Positions 8,126-17,543 of a stretch of 64,000 bases of DNA are shown piece by piece; the stretch's first letter is position 1, and each line of letters begins with the position of its first letter. Location of the stretch: NCBI GenBank assembly GCA_963829705.1, contig CAWHJN010000002.1, positions 223,304-287,303 on the forward strand. Reading direction: 5' to 3'. The notes under the pieces are model-generated. The model saw only the letters and a list, made by a program, of their open reading frames with translations, was not told where the DNA came from and did no database searches. The DNA comes from CAWHJN01 sp963829705. Its GTDB lineage: Bacteria; Bacteroidota; Rhodothermia; Rhodothermales; BA12. The position numbers and the translations under genes were made by a program.

Positions 8126-9197
8126 AGAAGATCGCCTTCTTCGCCGCCTGCCTGGCCGTGCAGGCCGGATACGCGCTGCTGCTGCGCCGGGGCTTCCATC
8201 GCGTGCGCGACGCCGCGCCGCCCCCGCCGTCCGACGATCCCGTGTCGGTGGTCATCGCCGCGCGCGACGAGGCCGAGCGCCTGCCCGCGCTCGTCGCCGC
8301 GCTGGAGGCGCAGACGCACGCGGATTTCGAGGTCGTCGCCGTGGACGATCATTCCACCGACGCCACGCCCAGCGTGCTCAATGCCTGGGCCGACCACGAC
8401 GACCGCGTGCGGATCGTCACGCACACGGGCGCGGCAGGCAAAAAGCACGCGCTCACGGCAGGCATCGCAGCGGCGAACGGCACCCGCTGCTGGCGCTGAC
8501 GGATGCCGACTGTGCGCCGCCGACGGGCTGGCTCCGCACGCTCGCGGGCTACGCCCAGCAGCCCGGCGCCACCGTCGTCGTGTGCTACTGTCCGTACCAC
8601 GCGCGTCCTACTGCGGTCAATGCGCTGGCGCGCTACGAAGCGTTCGTGACGGGCTTTTTGACGGCAGCGGCCATCGGGCTGGAGCGTCCCTACATGGCCG
8701 TCGGGCGCGGGCTGAGCTACCCGAAAGTGCTGTTCGAACGCCTCGGCGGTTTTTCGCAGCACGCACACCTCGTCAGCGGCGACGACGATCTGCTCGTGCA
8801 GGCAGCGGCGCGGCTGCCAGGCGTGCGCGTCGTCCATCCCATCGGAGAAGCGACGTACGTGTTCAGCGAGGCCCCGTCGTCGTGGCGGGCGTGGCTGCGG
8901 CAGAAGCGCCGCCACCTCTCCGACGGCCCGCACTACGAGCGGTCGATCCAGCTCCACCTCGGCCTCTTCCACACGACGGCACTCGCGCTGTGGCTGGCCC
9001 CGCTGACCGGGTGGAGGGGCGCGTCGCTGCTCGCGGCGCGGACTGGCGTTTGGGCGTGGGCGCTCTACCCCGCCGCGCAGACGCTCGGTGCGGGCGACCT
9101 GTGGCGTCGGCTCCCGATGCTCGAAACCGGCTACGCGCTCTACAACGCCCTCCTCGCGCCGCTGAGCATGGCGGCGGGAAAACTCACGCGGTGGTGA
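8122..9197 (+). pseudogene. Family 2 glycosyltransferase, single frameshift
   Basis: The first part (from MKKIAFFAACLAVQAGYALL) has the GT2 start PVSVVIAARDEAERLPALV and AVDDHSTDATP. After GIAAANGT the frame closes at about 8500. The rest continues in the next frame as LLALTDADCAPPTGWLRTLAG, with GDDDLLVQAAARLPG and WRAWLRQKRRHLSDGPHYE, which are the DxD, acceptor-base and QxxRW-like motifs, and then two C-terminal membrane helices. One missing base near 8480 explains the break. Whole, it would be a membrane GT2 of about 358 residues, probably adding a sugar to a lipid. A sequence error is as likely as real loss, because errors are frequent from here to 15540. Confidence 0.8.
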
Positions 9198-9640
9198 TCT
9201 ACGAGAATGGCAAGATCACGACAGCAGATCGATACTGAACGAGCTGAGACTGAGAGGAGGTGAGCAAGAGTGCAACACGAGCACGACTACGGTGACGATG
9301 CGGAAGACGGTGCAGGTAACGAGCAGCGACTGCGGATAAGGAGCGACACGAGAAATACAGGAGACGAGAGAGAACGCCACACTACGACGAGACGATGGCA
9401 AAGTAGAGCAAGCGGCGACGACGAGCGCAAACGACTGATACCTGCACGAAGGCGAGGCGACGACGGACGGAACAGTAGACGGCGACGGTGAGGGGAACAA
9501 CGGCTAGACGACGAGCGGCGAGTCGAAGCGAGGACGAACGCGAGACGTGCGACGACGATACAGGGGTACGCAGAGGACGGGAATGAGGCGCACAACGACG
9601 GACGGAACGGCGAGCGATAGCTGATGTCCACAGCTCGAAC
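9198..9640. other. No supported gene; noisy GA-rich stretch
   Basis: About 440 bases hold no reading frame with protein-like composition on either strand. The text is a mosaic of GACGAG, GAGACG and ACGACG words and does not show the third-position GC pattern of neighbouring genes. It looks like poor-quality sequence near a contig edge more than a functional element, but this is inference from appearance only. Confidence 0.4.
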
Positions 9641-11760
9641 GGGACGGTGACGAGCGAGCTGACCCGAACTATAACAGGCGAGCGACGCGACGTAAAGCGC
9701 ACTCGAAGACGAGCCGACGATGTGGGGCACCAGCGCACCGTCCTGCGTGACGCGGCCGAGCCACTCGTCGAACGTCTGCCGCTCGCCGAAGGTGAACAGC
9801 GCCCAGCCCTGATCAGAGCGCACTCGCACCTGTCGCCTGCTGGCGCGAGCCGACGGGTGCGGCGGCGGTCGACGGGTGCGGGAAGCCGTAGATGTCGGTG
9901 GTGAAAGCGGCGTATACGGGCGGGTCGAGCGGCCGGCGGCGTTGGCGACGGTGAGGAAATCGGCGGCGACCTGCGGCTGGTAGACGAGCGCGACGGCGCG
10001 GGTCGAGGAGCTGAACGCCTCCGACCACGGGAGCGGATAGCGAGCGGCAACGCCGATGACGTACCGCACGCGCCAGTAGTAGCGCTGCCCGGCAGCGACC
10101 ACAACGGGAGCCGTGTGGAACGCCAGCCCGCCCGAAGCCACGACCTGCGAGAAACCGGCGACGGTAGCGAGTTGCCTTCCGCGTCGATGCGTCGCCGTCG
10201 GCGCGTGTCCACCGAGGTCGAGGCGCCGGGCGGCGCGTGGCCTGTCCTCGGGCGTGCGCGGGTGGGCGGAGCCAGCGCGGGCGTGCGGCGTCCCCCCGCC
10301 GACCCGGCCGACCGCTCGTCGTCCCGCGCGGCGCGCCGTAGCGGCCGCCCGCGCCCAGAAATCGTCGGGGTCGCGCCCACCCTTGCGCTCGTCGTACCCC
10401 GCGCCTCGCGCCGTCCCGAGGGCCACCTGCACGTCGTCGGGCGCCGCGAGCGCGTCCGTCGGCGTCGCGGTGATCCGTCGAGCGTCGCTCCTTCCGCCGG
10501 GGTGGTCAGTTCCGGATGGCTTCGTCTCCGGCTGAGCGGCACCCTCGCGCGTGCCCGAGCGCCGACGTGGTTCGTCGCTCATCGCGCGGAACGTGACCCC
10601 CTCCTGCGTCTCGCCGGGCTGAGGGTAACGGGCCGGTGGCGAGCGCCGTTCCGCGCGCCAGGCGCCGTGGCGACGCGGGTGACGTGCGGATACGGTTGGC
10701 CGCTCCAGCCCGCGCCGTCAGCGGATCCCCGCCCACTGAGTCGGCTGGGCCACACGCCGCGCTTCGTCGAAGCCGTCGCCGCAGTTGCGTCGGCCGCCTG
10801 CCAGCGCCCTGCAGGTAGCGGTAGAATCCGCCGTGTGGAGCGCGGCGGCCCGGCGCCCGGGTATCGGTGAAGACGAGAACTGCGTGCCGCCCCGCCGCAG
10901 CGTGTCGGGGGCAGCGTGCCGTCGGTGTCGCGTGTGCTCTGGCGGGAGCCGTACGCGGCCCGCGCTCGACGGAAACCGCGGCCGCGTGAGCGAATTACGC
11001 GAGCAGACGGCTCGTAGAAGTAGGCGACCTCGCGGGCTGAATCGAACCCGGCTAGCCAGTCGCCCATACTGGCATAGAGCCGAGCCATGCTCCGTCAGCG
11101 GCCCTCTCCGGTACCGAGGCGGAGACGGAGACGTGCCATGTGGGCGCCTGCGCTCTCCCGCAGACGGGTATACGCCGTCACCTGCACTCGAGGCCCAGGG
11201 GCGGCGAGCCCGTGAGCGCGTGCGTGGCCGACATCGTGAGCCCCACCTGCAGTAGCACCCCGAAGGTCGGGCCGCCGCCTGCCGCCAGGTTATACCCGCG
11301 CCGGATCGGCAGACGTAACCAGCGGCCGCCCCGCCAGCAGCGCGCAGGTCGAGTAGGTCGGCGCGCCCAGCCCAACGGGCCAGCGCGCAGGTCGGCGGCG
11401 AGGCCGCCATAGCGACGCCGCAGGTCGGTGTCCGTGACCACGACACACGGCGATGCCTGCACGGGCGCGCGCCCGGTGCGAGGGCCGGGCCAGAATCCCG
11501 CCCCGCGAAGGCGACCGCCGCCCACGTCGCGCCCACCCGCGAGCCAGACCGCTGGCCACCACGAAAGCCCCACCCCGTCGACGCGAGAAAGCCCGTCGCT
11601 GAAGAGCACTGAAAAGACATGGGAGAACCCAACCGTCGTGACCGTGCCGGAGAGCACGACCCGTGCGAGGCGAGGGCAGCCAGCAGGCAGAATAGAACGA
11701 GCAGCACGCAAGAGCGCAAAGAGCGAAAGAACAGCACGCGCGAGAGGGAAGGGAGGAGGG
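9640..11760 (-). pseudogene. Broken secreted/FN3-like protein region, one or two genes
   Basis: Protein-like pieces occur on the minus strand in changing frames. In order they are a hydrophobic leader (VLLVLFCLLAALASH, near 11700), TTVGFSHVFSVLFSDGLSRV, CVVVTDTDLRRRYGGLAADL, GGGPTFGVLLQVGLTMSATH, ARLYASMGDWLAGFDSAREV, then LATVAGFSQVVASGGLAFH, GQRYYWRVRYVIGVAARYPL with PWSEAF, YAAFTTDIYGFPHPS, and DQGWALFTFGERQTFDEWL. The YYWRVRY...WSEAF part resembles a fibronectin type III domain of a surface protein. No frame is open for the full length. The product cannot be named. It lies directly downstream of malG on the same strand and could have been in its operon. Boundaries are approximate. Confidence 0.45.
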
Positions 11761-11765
11761 GCCGC

Positions 11766-12608
11766 CTACCCCTTCACCGAGCCGAGTGTGAGGCCCGAAA
11801 TCAGGTAGCGGCTCAGGATCAGGAACAGCGCCACGACGGGGATCGACACGAGCAGCGACCCGGCGGCGTAGAGGCCCCACTGCGTCGTGAGCGAGCCCTG
11901 AAAGAGCTTCAGGCCCAGCGGCAGCGTGAACATCGACGGGTCCTGCAAAACCACGTTGGCGACGACGTACTCGTTCCACGCGCTCATAAATGAAAAGAGC
12001 GCCGTGATCACCAGCGCGGGCGCGGCCAGCGGCAGCACCACGAGCCGGAACGCCTGCCACGGCGTGCATCCGTCGATGCGGGCGGCCTCTTCGAGCGCGG
12101 CGGGGATGGTGTCGTAATACCCCTTCATCTGCCACACGCAAAACGGCAGCGCCGTCGCCGAGTAGATGACGATGATACCGAGGTAGGAGTTGAGCAGGTG
12201 CAGGTTGATGAGGACGACGTAGAGCGGCAAGAGCAGCATCGTCGCGGGAAACATCTGCGTGACGAGCAGGCCCTTGAGCATCGAGCCGCGCCCGGCAAAG
12301 CGGTAACGCGAAATGGCGTAGCCCGCCGTCGAGGCCAGCGCCACGCCCGTCACCGTGACGACGAGCGAGACGACGATCGAGTTGAACATCCACCGGAGAA
12401 AGGGCGTCTCGGTGAGCAGCACGCGGAAGTTGGCGAGCGTAGCGCCGTCGGGAATGAGGTCGAGCGACGTCGACAGGAGCTGGTCGCCAGGGCGCAGCGA
12501 GATCGTGAAGATGTACGAGATCGGGTAGATCGACACGAAGGCGAACAGCAGCAGCACAGCGTACGTGCCGGTCATGCTGACGGCCTTGCGGGCGTTGATA
12601 CGGGCCAT
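11766..12608 (-). CDS. malG: Carbohydrate ABC transporter permease (MalG family)
   Basis: An intact 280-residue inner-membrane protein with six predicted helices. It starts MARINARKAVSMTGTYAVLL and contains the permease-ATPase coupling motif EEAARIDGCTPWQAFRLVVLPL (EAA loop), typical for maltose/sugar uptake permeases that pair with MalF, a periplasmic binding protein and MalK. The C-terminus YLISGLTLGSVKG matches MalG, where it contacts the ATPase. None of the partners is in the window: the sequence upstream of its start (12609-12869) has no MalF. The maltose assignment comes from family resemblance; other oligosaccharides are possible. Confidence 0.88.
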   Translation of the reverse strand: MARINARKAVSMTGTYAVLLLFAFVSIYPISYIFTISLRPGDQLLSTSLDLIPDGATLANFRVLLTETPFLRWMFNSIVVSLVVTVTGVALASTAGYAISRYRFAGRGSMLKGLLVTQMFPATMLLLPLYVVLINLHLLNSYLGIIVIYSATALPFCVWQMKGYYDTIPAALEEAARIDGCTPWQAFRLVVLPLAAPALVITALFSFMSAWNEYVVANVVLQDPSMFTLPLGLKLFQGSLTTQWGLYAAGSLLVSIPVVALFLILSRYLISGLTLGSVKG

Positions 12609-12869
12609 GAGAAAGCAGGAGGGCTGGCAGCAAAATAACGCGCGGTGCGTGTGTTTCCTCTCTGACAGCTACGGCTCCGGTTACAACGCGATCGCTAACT
12701 AATGCATCTTAGCGTCTTCGGAGGACATGCCACAACCTCGCGCAAAGCGCTTTTCTGCTCCTTTGGCGCACCAACGACGAGTCATTTATCGGCTTAAGGA
12801 GAGTCGTGACGGTAGTGTAACGGCGAAAATTGGACGTACCATATCTGAATCATCTTTCCTCTCTCTACC
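12609..12869. other. Lower-GC intergenic spacer between divergent malG and lipoprotein gene
   Basis: This 261-bp stretch separates two divergent genes and is visibly poorer in GC than its flanks (for example AACTAATGCATCTTAGCG near 12700). No gene, RNA or clear operator was seen. The expected malF is absent here, so it may mark a rearrangement or an assembly junction. Confidence 0.35.
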
Positions 12870-14006
12870 ATGAAACACTTCTTTGCTCCCCTCCTCATCG
12901 CAGCCCTCGTGATCTTCGCGGGATGCGATGCGTGCCCTCGTTGGAACCGAGGTTCCTCAGAAGTCTGCTCCTGTCAGCCAAGACGAGGCTTGCTGCGGTT
13001 CAAGTAAGACCGCATCGTGGTGGATCTGACGCTACCATCTATGCATCGATTTGCTCGCACGCACTCCAGGGACGCGAGGAACAGGCGGGCAGCCCGATTC
13101 TCCCAGACTCGCAGCGATAAGCAACGCGATGCTCGGTGCGCCTGACGGTACGCTGAAGGTACGTTCTACAGCCTGGGCTTCGATAAGGGCAGCACTCCGG
13201 AACGCGAAGGTACGTAGCTGTTCTTGACTTCTCGAACTTCATACCTGTTGGGAGGCACTGACTCTTTACCTGTCAGGAGATCACTGTAGACGACAAAGAT
13301 GGCAACCCGCTACCCGCGCGAAGCCACAAGGTGAGGTCTACGTGAGCAACAACCCGGAAGGCCGACTGGACGTTACATCGGCACTGCGCACGAACACCCT
13401 GGAGGTCACAACTGACCCGCGCCTGACGAGAGATTGGGCCGGTTGACGCCAACGATCCCCTTTGCGTGCGTTACGTTAAACTCGAAGACGATTCCGACCC
13501 TGACTGATTTCGTCAATGAACGCTAGCTCCTGGCAGACGGCTTCGATGTGGACGCTCTGAACCTCAAGAGCAACTGGGCGAATGCCCATCTGGGAACTGC
13601 GTCGAGACCAAGAACCTCATCGCCGGTCAGCACAACGACGTAGGGCTCGGTCATCATCGAGCGCCTGAGCGACACGCAGATCAAGGTCACCTTCCAACTC
13701 GACGTACCCGGCTCGATTACCGACACGTACGTCCACGTAGGCACCAGCCTGTCAGACTTCCCGCTCAACAAACAGGGGCAGCCCAAGTCGGGCCAGTTCG
13801 ACTACAAAACCGAGGGACATGCTGCAGGCACTACAGAGTTCTCGTATGTCATCGACGTGCCAGAAGGCAGCCCGCTCTATGTGGGCGCACACGCCAACGT
13901 AACGTACGAATGGGAAGGCCAGATGCAGAGCGATACGGCATGGGGAGAAGGCCCCCGTTTTACAAACAAGAACTGGTTCATGTACATGCTCTTCAATTGC
14001 GAGTAA
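12870..14006 (+). pseudogene. Secreted lipoprotein, multiple frameshifts
   Basis: It starts MKHFFAPLLIAALVIFAGCDA, a lipoprotein signal with the lipobox FAGC. Downstream the sense continues in alternating frames: TEVPQKSAPVSQDEACCGSS, then EITVDDKDGNPLPA, VYVSNNPEGRLDVTSALRTN, LLADGFDVDALNLKSNW, and a long final piece from about 13650 containing RLSDTQIKVTFQLDVPGSIT, FPLNKQGQPKSGQFDYKTEG, LYVGAHANVTYEWEG and DTAWGEGPRFTNKNW. The last 115 residues resemble the C-terminal domain of uncharacterised secreted Bacteroidota proteins. At least five indels are needed to join the parts. No function is assigned. A strong terminator follows (14032-14063). Confidence 0.6.
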
Positions 14007-14031
14007 GCTGACTACCTTAGTTCCTATGTAA

Positions 14032-14068
14032 AGAGGGGCAGACCTGAGAGGGTCTGCCCCTCTCTCTA
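14032..14068 (+). terminator. Rho-independent terminator after the lipoprotein gene
   Basis: AGAGGGGCAGACC (14032-14044) pairs perfectly with GGTCTGCCCCTCT (14051-14063), a 13-bp stem with a 6-nt loop, followed by a pyrimidine tract CTCTATTCT. It lies 26 bp after the lipoprotein stop. Confidence 0.8.
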
Positions 14069-14135
14069 TTCTGGGTGGTTTATTTTGCAGAGGACATGCG
14101 CTTCCGGTAGTGTATAAACCTTTCTTCTCTCCACC

Positions 14136-15539
14136 ATGCGTTTCGTCCTGACCCTGCTCTTGCTTTCGGCCTGCACCTTGCCTGCGCCCGCGCAGCACGC
14201 AGACGTGCTCGTATCCGCCTTCCCCGGCCTTTCGTTCGACAGTCCGGTAGACATTCAGGCACCACCGGGTGGCGGAAGCAACCTCTACGTGGTCGAGCGA
14301 CCGGGGCGCATCGTGCGGTTTTCCGAGAGTGGAACGACAGACCCGGCCACGATTTTCCTCGACATCCGGGAGCGCGTCGTGAGCGGTGGCGAGCAGGGCT
14401 TGCTGGGCATGGCCACGTTCGATTTCTACGTTCTCTCGGCCCTTTTGCGCCTTATGGGCTTCGCCTCGCCGATCCGTCAGCGAGAGATCTTGCTACGGTG
14501 GATCAGCCCTACGCCAACCACGACGCCGGGCAGGCTTCAGTTCGGGCCAGACGGCTACCTGTACGTGGGCCTGGGCGACGGCGGCAGCGGGGGCGACCCC
14601 GAGGGCAACGGCCAGAAAACAACCGCTGCTCGGTTCGATTCTCCGCCTCGATGTGGACGGCGGCGGACAGCCTCCCGAATGTGGCGGCGCGGCGGCGCAG
14701 TACACCATCCCCGCAGATAACCCTTTTATTGGCACTGATGAAGCGTGCGGCGAGATTTACGCCTACGGCCTTCGCAACCCGTGGCGCTTCAGCTTCGGCG
14801 GACGGCACGCTGTTCGTCGCGGACGTGGGACAGGGAAAGCGCGAGGAGGTGAACGTCGTCGTGGCGGGCCGCAACTACGGCGGAACGCGATGGAAGGCTC
14901 GCTGTGTTATCGTCGGGCGAGCCCTGTAGCGTTGCGGGCACCGTGCTGCCCGTCGCCGAATACCCGCACGACGCACAGACCGGCGGTTTCTCGATCACGG
15001 GCGGCTATGTCTACACGGGCACGGAGGCAGGCTGCGCGTTCCTGAAGGATCGATACGTCTACGGCGATTACGTCAGCGGCAACCTGTGGTCGCTGGCCCT
15101 CGACGGCGGCACGGCGGACGTGAAACCGCTGGCGAAAAGCATCGGCGTCAGCGTGTCCACGTTCGGCGTGGGCCACGCGGGTGTGCTCTACCTCGCCGAT
15201 CTCGACGGCGGCAGGTTGTACCGGCTCGACTGCGAGGCGCTCGCCACGGCGTCCGCGTCCGCAGATGTACCAGAGGCACTCCACCTGTCGGAGACCACAC
15301 CCCCCACCCGGCGCGTGGAAACGCCTCGGTCGTCCTGACCGGAACGGTCGGTGAGCACACGCGGGTGGATCTCTACGACGTGCTCGGGCGGGCCGTGGCG
15401 ACGCTGTTCGACGGTTTTTTGATAGATCGTGACACCGAGGTAACACTCGACGCGGCGCGGCTGCCCGCCGGGCTGTACGTGCTGCGGGCGCGCACCCCGA
15501 GCGAGCAGGCCACCCGGACGGTGAGGTGCTGCGCTGACG
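14136..15539 (+). pseudogene. PQQ-dependent sugar dehydrogenase with T9SS C-terminal domain, multiple frameshifts
   Basis: The first piece has a signal peptide (MRFVLTLLLLSACTLPAPAQ), SPVDIQAPPGGGSNLYVVER and GEQGLLGMA. Later pieces in other frames are VDQPYANHDAGQ, LQFGPDGYLYVGLGDGGSGG, GSILRLDVDGGGQPPECGG, GEIYAYGLRNPWRFSFGG, FVADVGQGKREEVNVV and GGYVYTGTEAGCAFLKDRYV, in the order of a soluble aldose sugar dehydrogenase (YliI-type beta-propeller). The end, NPARGNASVVLTGTVGEHTR through DVLGRAVATLF and LPAGLYVLRA, is a type A T9SS sorting domain. A missing A in the expected CCCAACCCG near 15305 and an extra base near 15525 (which would restore RTVVLR and stop) show that the breaks are single-base indels. 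If intact it would be a secreted or cell-surface enzyme. Confidence 0.75.
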
Positions 15540-15577
15540 CGACCCGCGTTCCGGCCTCCCCCTTCCCACTTTTCAAC

Positions 15578-15928
15578 ATGACCACTCTCCTCCTCGTCGG
15601 CGACCGCGTGCTCATTGAGCCGGATGCGGGCGAAAAGCAGACGCGCTCGGGGCTGTACCTGCCTGCGACGGTGGCCGAGGGCGACCGCGTGGGCAGCGGG
15701 CGTGTGGCGCAGGTGGGACCGGGCTACCTCACAGCCAACCCCGAGTTCAGCGAAGGCGAGTTCTGGGCCGAAGACCGCAGCAGCGTGCGCTACCTCGCGC
15801 TCCAGGCCGAAGTCGGCGACTTCGCCTTCTACCTCCGCAAAGACGCCATCGAGTTGACGTTTCAGGACACGAAGTACGTCATCGTCCACCACCACGCCCT
15901 GCTCGCGCTCGTACGCGACGGCACATGA
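15578..15928 (+). CDS. GroES-like co-chaperonin family protein
   Basis: A 116-residue Cpn10-fold protein starting MTTLLLVGDRVLIEPDAGEK. The segments GLYLPATVAEGDRVGSGRVAQVGPG and SVRYLALQAEVGDFAFYLRKDAIEL follow the GroES layout (mobile-loop region T-R-S-G-L-Y-L, then the dome and C-terminal strand). It is longer than GroES (about 95) because of an insert around FSEGEFWAEDRSS. No groEL is next to it, so it may be an accessory GroES paralogue. The frame is open upstream into the broken dehydrogenase gene only because of the indel there. Confidence 0.75.
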   Translation: MTTLLLVGDRVLIEPDAGEKQTRSGLYLPATVAEGDRVGSGRVAQVGPGYLTANPEFSEGEFWAEDRSSVRYLALQAEVGDFAFYLRKDAIELTFQDTKYVIVHHHALLALVRDGT

Positions 15929-15931
15929 CGT

Positions 15932-16417
15932 TTAACAGCCGCAGTTCTCGCCGTCGGCGAGTTCGTCGGCCCGCAGTTTTTCGAGCAGCACGTTGAGCGT
16001 CTGAAACTCCTCCTCGGTCATCAAACCGGCCAGCTTCTCGTGGAGCGCACCAATGGCGGGGTCGAGCTGTTTGAGCAGCGCGAGGCCTTTTTCCGAGATG
16101 CACACCTGCACCACGCGGCGGTCGTTTTCGGAGCGGCAGCGCGTGAGCAAACCCGCCTTTTCGAGCCGGTCGAGCAGCCGCGTCACGTCGGGGGTGCGCT
16201 CGACGAGGCGGCTGCCGATGTCCGAGCACGTCAGCGGCGATGGGTGGCTGCCGCGCAGGATACGCAGCACGTTGAACTGCGACTGCGTCACGTTGGACGA
16301 AGCCAGCAGGCGCGACACCTCGCCCTCCAACCACGATGCCGTCACAAGCACGTTGAGCATGGCCTCCTGCGCCGGAGACACGAAATGCGGCTGGTGGAGA
16401 CGGTCGGAAAGGCGCAT
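15932..16417 (-). CDS. MarR family transcriptional regulator
   Basis: A 161-residue winged-helix protein. NVTQSQFNVLRILRGSHPSPLT and the recognition helix region SDIGSRLVERTPDVTRLLDRLEKAGLL are typical MarR, with the wing at RSENDRRVVQVCISEKG. It ends in DGENCGC, whose two cysteines might serve in redox or metal sensing, although this is speculative. It is convergent with the GroES-like gene and just downstream of the kinase gene, 58 bp apart. A 20-bp imperfect palindrome 14 bp before its start suggests autoregulation. Confidence 0.9.
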   Translation of the reverse strand: MRLSDRLHQPHFVSPAQEAMLNVLVTASWLEGEVSRLLASSNVTQSQFNVLRILRGSHPSPLTCSDIGSRLVERTPDVTRLLDRLEKAGLLTRCRSENDRRVVQVCISEKGLALLKQLDPAIGALHEKLAGLMTEEEFQTLNVLLEKLRADELADGENCGC

Positions 16418-16430
16418 GGGATACTACAGC

Positions 16431-16450
16431 GTTTAGTTGTCGAAACAAAC
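16431..16450. promoter_or_regulatory. Probable MarR-type operator
   Basis: GTTTAGTTGTCGAAACAAAC is an AT-rich near-palindrome (GTTTAGTT against GTTTGTTT on the other strand) in otherwise GC-rich DNA. It sits 14 bp before the marR start codon. Its form resembles published MarR-family sites of the TTAGTTGTC...AACTAA kind. The assignment rests on position and form only. Confidence 0.5.
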
Positions 16451-16475
16451 GTTGCCCCGCCGCCCCGCGTTCCGC

Positions 16476-17540
16476 CTACTCCGCCGTGCGCCGCGCCACG
16501 GGCAGCGTGAACCCAAACGACGAGCCCTGCCCCTCCTTGCTCTCGACCAGCAGCGTGCTCTGGTGCGCCACCAGAATGTGCTTGACGATGGCAAGGCCGA
16601 GGCCCGTGCCGCCCTGCTCGCGACTTCGGCTTTTATCCACCCGGTAAAACCGTTCGGTGAGGCGTGCCACGTGCTGCGGGGCCACGCCGATGCCGTTGTC
16701 GGCGACGGTGACTTTGACGCGTCCGTCGGGCAGCAGCCGCGCCACCACGTCCACAAACCCTCCCGCCTGGTTGTACTTGATGGCGTTCTCGACAAGGTTG
16801 GTCAGCACCTGCCGGATGCGCTCGCGGTCACCCATCACGAGGGGCAGCGTGTCTGCGAGATGCTGCGTGAGGGTGAGATGCCGCGCCACCGCCTGCGCTT
16901 CGAGCGCCTCGACGACCTCGGCGGCTACACTCGCCAGGCTGAACGGCTCGAGCGCCATCCTGAGTTCGCCCGTCTCGATGCGTGTCAACTCGGCGAGGTC
17001 GCGCGCGAGGTGCTGCAGGCGCATGGTGTTACGCAGGATTTTCTCGACAAATGGCCTGTTGTAACGCGGGTCATCGAGCGCGCCATCGAGCAGCGTGTCG
17101 GCAAAGCCCTGGATGGCGAAGATGGGGGTTTTGAGCTCGTGCGAGACGTTGCCGAGGTAATCGCGTCGGTAGTTCTCGATTTTGCGCAACTCGCCGATCT
17201 CTTTTTCAAGCGTCAGCCCCGTGCGGTAGACCTGCCAGATGAGCGCGTTGAGTTCGTCGCCGCGCGGGACGTGCAGCTTTTCGAGCGACTCGAAGTGGTG
17301 CTTCCGCACGTCTTTGAGCGTGCGCCGGGCCAGTTCGAGGCGGCGCGTGAGCAGCAGGTCGGCCGCGAGGTACACGACGATGCTCACCCCGAGCGCCGCG
17401 AGCACCGCGCCCCGCTCGCCCCCCATTCCGATCAGGTCTACCAGGAACAGCACCGCGAGCGTGCCCAGGAAGGCAACCCCGGCCATCTTCAAGCCGAGCC
17501 GACTTGCGGTGAACAGCACCGGGCGAGCAGGTGCAGACAT
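16476..17540 (-). CDS. Sensor histidine kinase, PhoR type
   Basis: A 354-residue membrane kinase with two helices at about residues 16-36 and 46-62, then a linker and a HisKA domain with the H-box NVSHELKTPIFAIQGF (phosphorylated His134). The ATP-binding domain has the N-box NLVENAIKYN, G1 DNGIGV and G2 GGTGLGLAIVKH. It follows the response regulator gene by only 3 bp, so the two form a two-component operon. The layout resembles PhoR (phosphate sensing), but no PAS domain is clear and no pho genes are nearby; the signal is therefore unknown. Confidence 0.9.
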   Translation of the reverse strand: MSAPARPVLFTASRLGLKMAGVAFLGTLAVLFLVDLIGMGGERGAVLAALGVSIVVYLAADLLLTRRLELARRTLKDVRKHHFESLEKLHVPRGDELNALIWQVYRTGLTLEKEIGELRKIENYRRDYLGNVSHELKTPIFAIQGFADTLLDGALDDPRYNRPFVEKILRNTMRLQHLARDLAELTRIETGELRMALEPFSLASVAAEVVEALEAQAVARHLTLTQHLADTLPLVMGDRERIRQVLTNLVENAIKYNQAGGFVDVVARLLPDGRVKVTVADNGIGVAPQHVARLTERFYRVDKSRSREQGGTGLGLAIVKHILVAHQSTLLVESKEGQGSSFGFTLPVARRTAE

Positions 17541-17543
17541 GGC

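Noticed and set aside
9287..10582. A 431-codon minus-strand frame taken as one intact protein
   Set aside because: Only its middle part is protein-like and the sense moves to another frame in places; the last 120 codons are Ser/Arg noise. It was kept only as part of a broken region.
11030..11065. A tRNA T-loop-like GGGTTCGATTC
   Set aside because: No acceptor or anticodon arms fit around it, and it lies in a protein-like segment (DWLAGFDSAREV).
9198..14135. An insertion sequence or prophage as the cause of the broken genes
   Set aside because: No transposase, integrase, phage gene or terminal inverted repeat was seen; single-base indels explain the breaks better.
15086..15577. N-terminal extension of the GroES-like protein
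   Set aside because: The upstream open frame is the T9SS tail of the broken dehydrogenase, joined to the GroES-like frame only by an indel; the ATG at 15578 starts the Cpn10 domain.
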